This document shows positions 63,921 through 64,000 of a stretch of DNA of 64,000 nt, piece after piece (the first letter of the stretch is position 1; each line of letters opens with the position of its first letter). Source of the stretch: Alkalibacterium putridalgicola (GTDB lineage: Bacteria; Bacillota; Bacilli; Lactobacillales; Carnobacteriaceae_A); contig NZ_FOBL01000006.1 of NCBI RefSeq assembly GCF_900109825.1, positions 1 through 64,000 of the forward strand, in the 5' to 3' direction. The position numbers and the translations under genes are program-made. Under the pieces are notes generated by a model. It was given only the letters and a program-made list of their open reading frames with translations. It did not search any database and was not told where the DNA came from.

Positions 63921-64000
63921 TCAACGTAATTCAGGCCAATATTCGCCATTGGCTGCTATCAAGTCATCCAAAACATCTTTTGCAACTTTGGCACTCGGTA
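63921..64000 (-). CDS. 3' end of an unidentified gene (partial)
   Basis: A minus-strand frame enters from the window edge and ends with TGA at 63921-63923. The last residues read AKVAKDVLDDLIAANG followed by EYWPELR. The codon pattern looks coding and the hairpin at 63853 follows. Too short to identify; position before gnd-gntK suggests a sugar-metabolism gene, but that is inference. Confidence 0.45.
   Translation of the reverse strand, partial: PSAKVAKDVLDDLIAANGEYWPELR

Overview
The window reads as chromosomal DNA of a low-to-moderate-GC Gram-positive bacterium. The gene set (EpuA next to MreB-type and MurA genes, LtaS, Spx, a 107-aa SsbB-type protein, prfA-prmC-sua5, a glgBCDAP cluster, strong GGAGG ribosome binding sites) points to Firmicutes, most likely order Lactobacillales. 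Surface-exposed proteins (the MecA-like PBP, the large FtsX permease, RbsB) are very rich in Asp and Glu. That fits an alkaliphilic or salt-tolerant member of the Carnobacteriaceae such as Alkalibacterium or Marinilactibacillus; this placement is inference.

Layout. 1-356: degenerate 52-bp repeats and hairpins. 357-2733 (-): an operon of a UPF0316 membrane protein, a PurK-like ATP-grasp protein and a GntR regulator. 2844-7671 (-): a CorC/HlyC membrane protein, then a cell-wall operon (glucosaminidase, TIM-barrel protein, MecA-like PBP). 7878-8466 (+): a broken Gfo/Idh/MocA oxidoreductase. 8555-12653 (-): a thioredoxin-like protein and an FtsX-type ABC system. 13069-16530 (-): an RlmI-like methyltransferase and an LtaS-family enzyme. 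16713-18834 (-): a two-component system. 19032-27138 (-): ssbB, epuA, mbl, murA, a DUF1146 gene, upp, sua5, prmC, prfA, tdk. 27329-28279 (+): manA, followed by a clear tandem-repeat block. 28761-32982 (-): a TetR-controlled heterodimeric ABC exporter. 33123-39343: AI-2E-family transporter, 6-phosphogluconolactonase-like protein, flavin reductase-like protein, PTS EIIA, UppP and an NCS2 permease. 39455-47842 (-): glgB, glgC, glgD, glgA, glgP. 48091-50117 (+): NfeD-FloA microdomain operon. 50182-53162 (-): phasin-like protein, UbiB-family kinase, aromatic acid exporter-like protein. 53249-55352: aldo/keto reductase, Spx, YrhK-like protein. 55557-61254 (-): complete rbsRKDACB operon. 61434-64000 (-): gluconate kinase, short-form 6-phosphogluconate dehydrogenase and the 3' end of another gene.

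How the parts work together. Ribose uptake and phosphorylation, gluconate phosphorylation and oxidation, and phosphogluconolactonase all feed the pentose phosphate pathway. The glg cluster makes and degrades glycogen. Many genes serve the envelope: MurA, UppP, the PBP, glucosaminidase, LtaS and Mbl. Most transcription units end in strong intrinsic terminators.

I see no phage, transposase, CRISPR array, rRNA or tRNA gene. Most of the window is ordinary core genome. The more unusual signals are: a glucosaminidase whose signal peptide can only be read from a non-AUG codon; a family of 51-52-bp hairpin-forming intergenic repeats; a PurK-like protein without canonical PurK motifs in an operon with UPF0316; Ser in place of the catalytic Thr in LtaS; and several well-formed regulatory palindromes. 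I did not find a convincing wholly new system.
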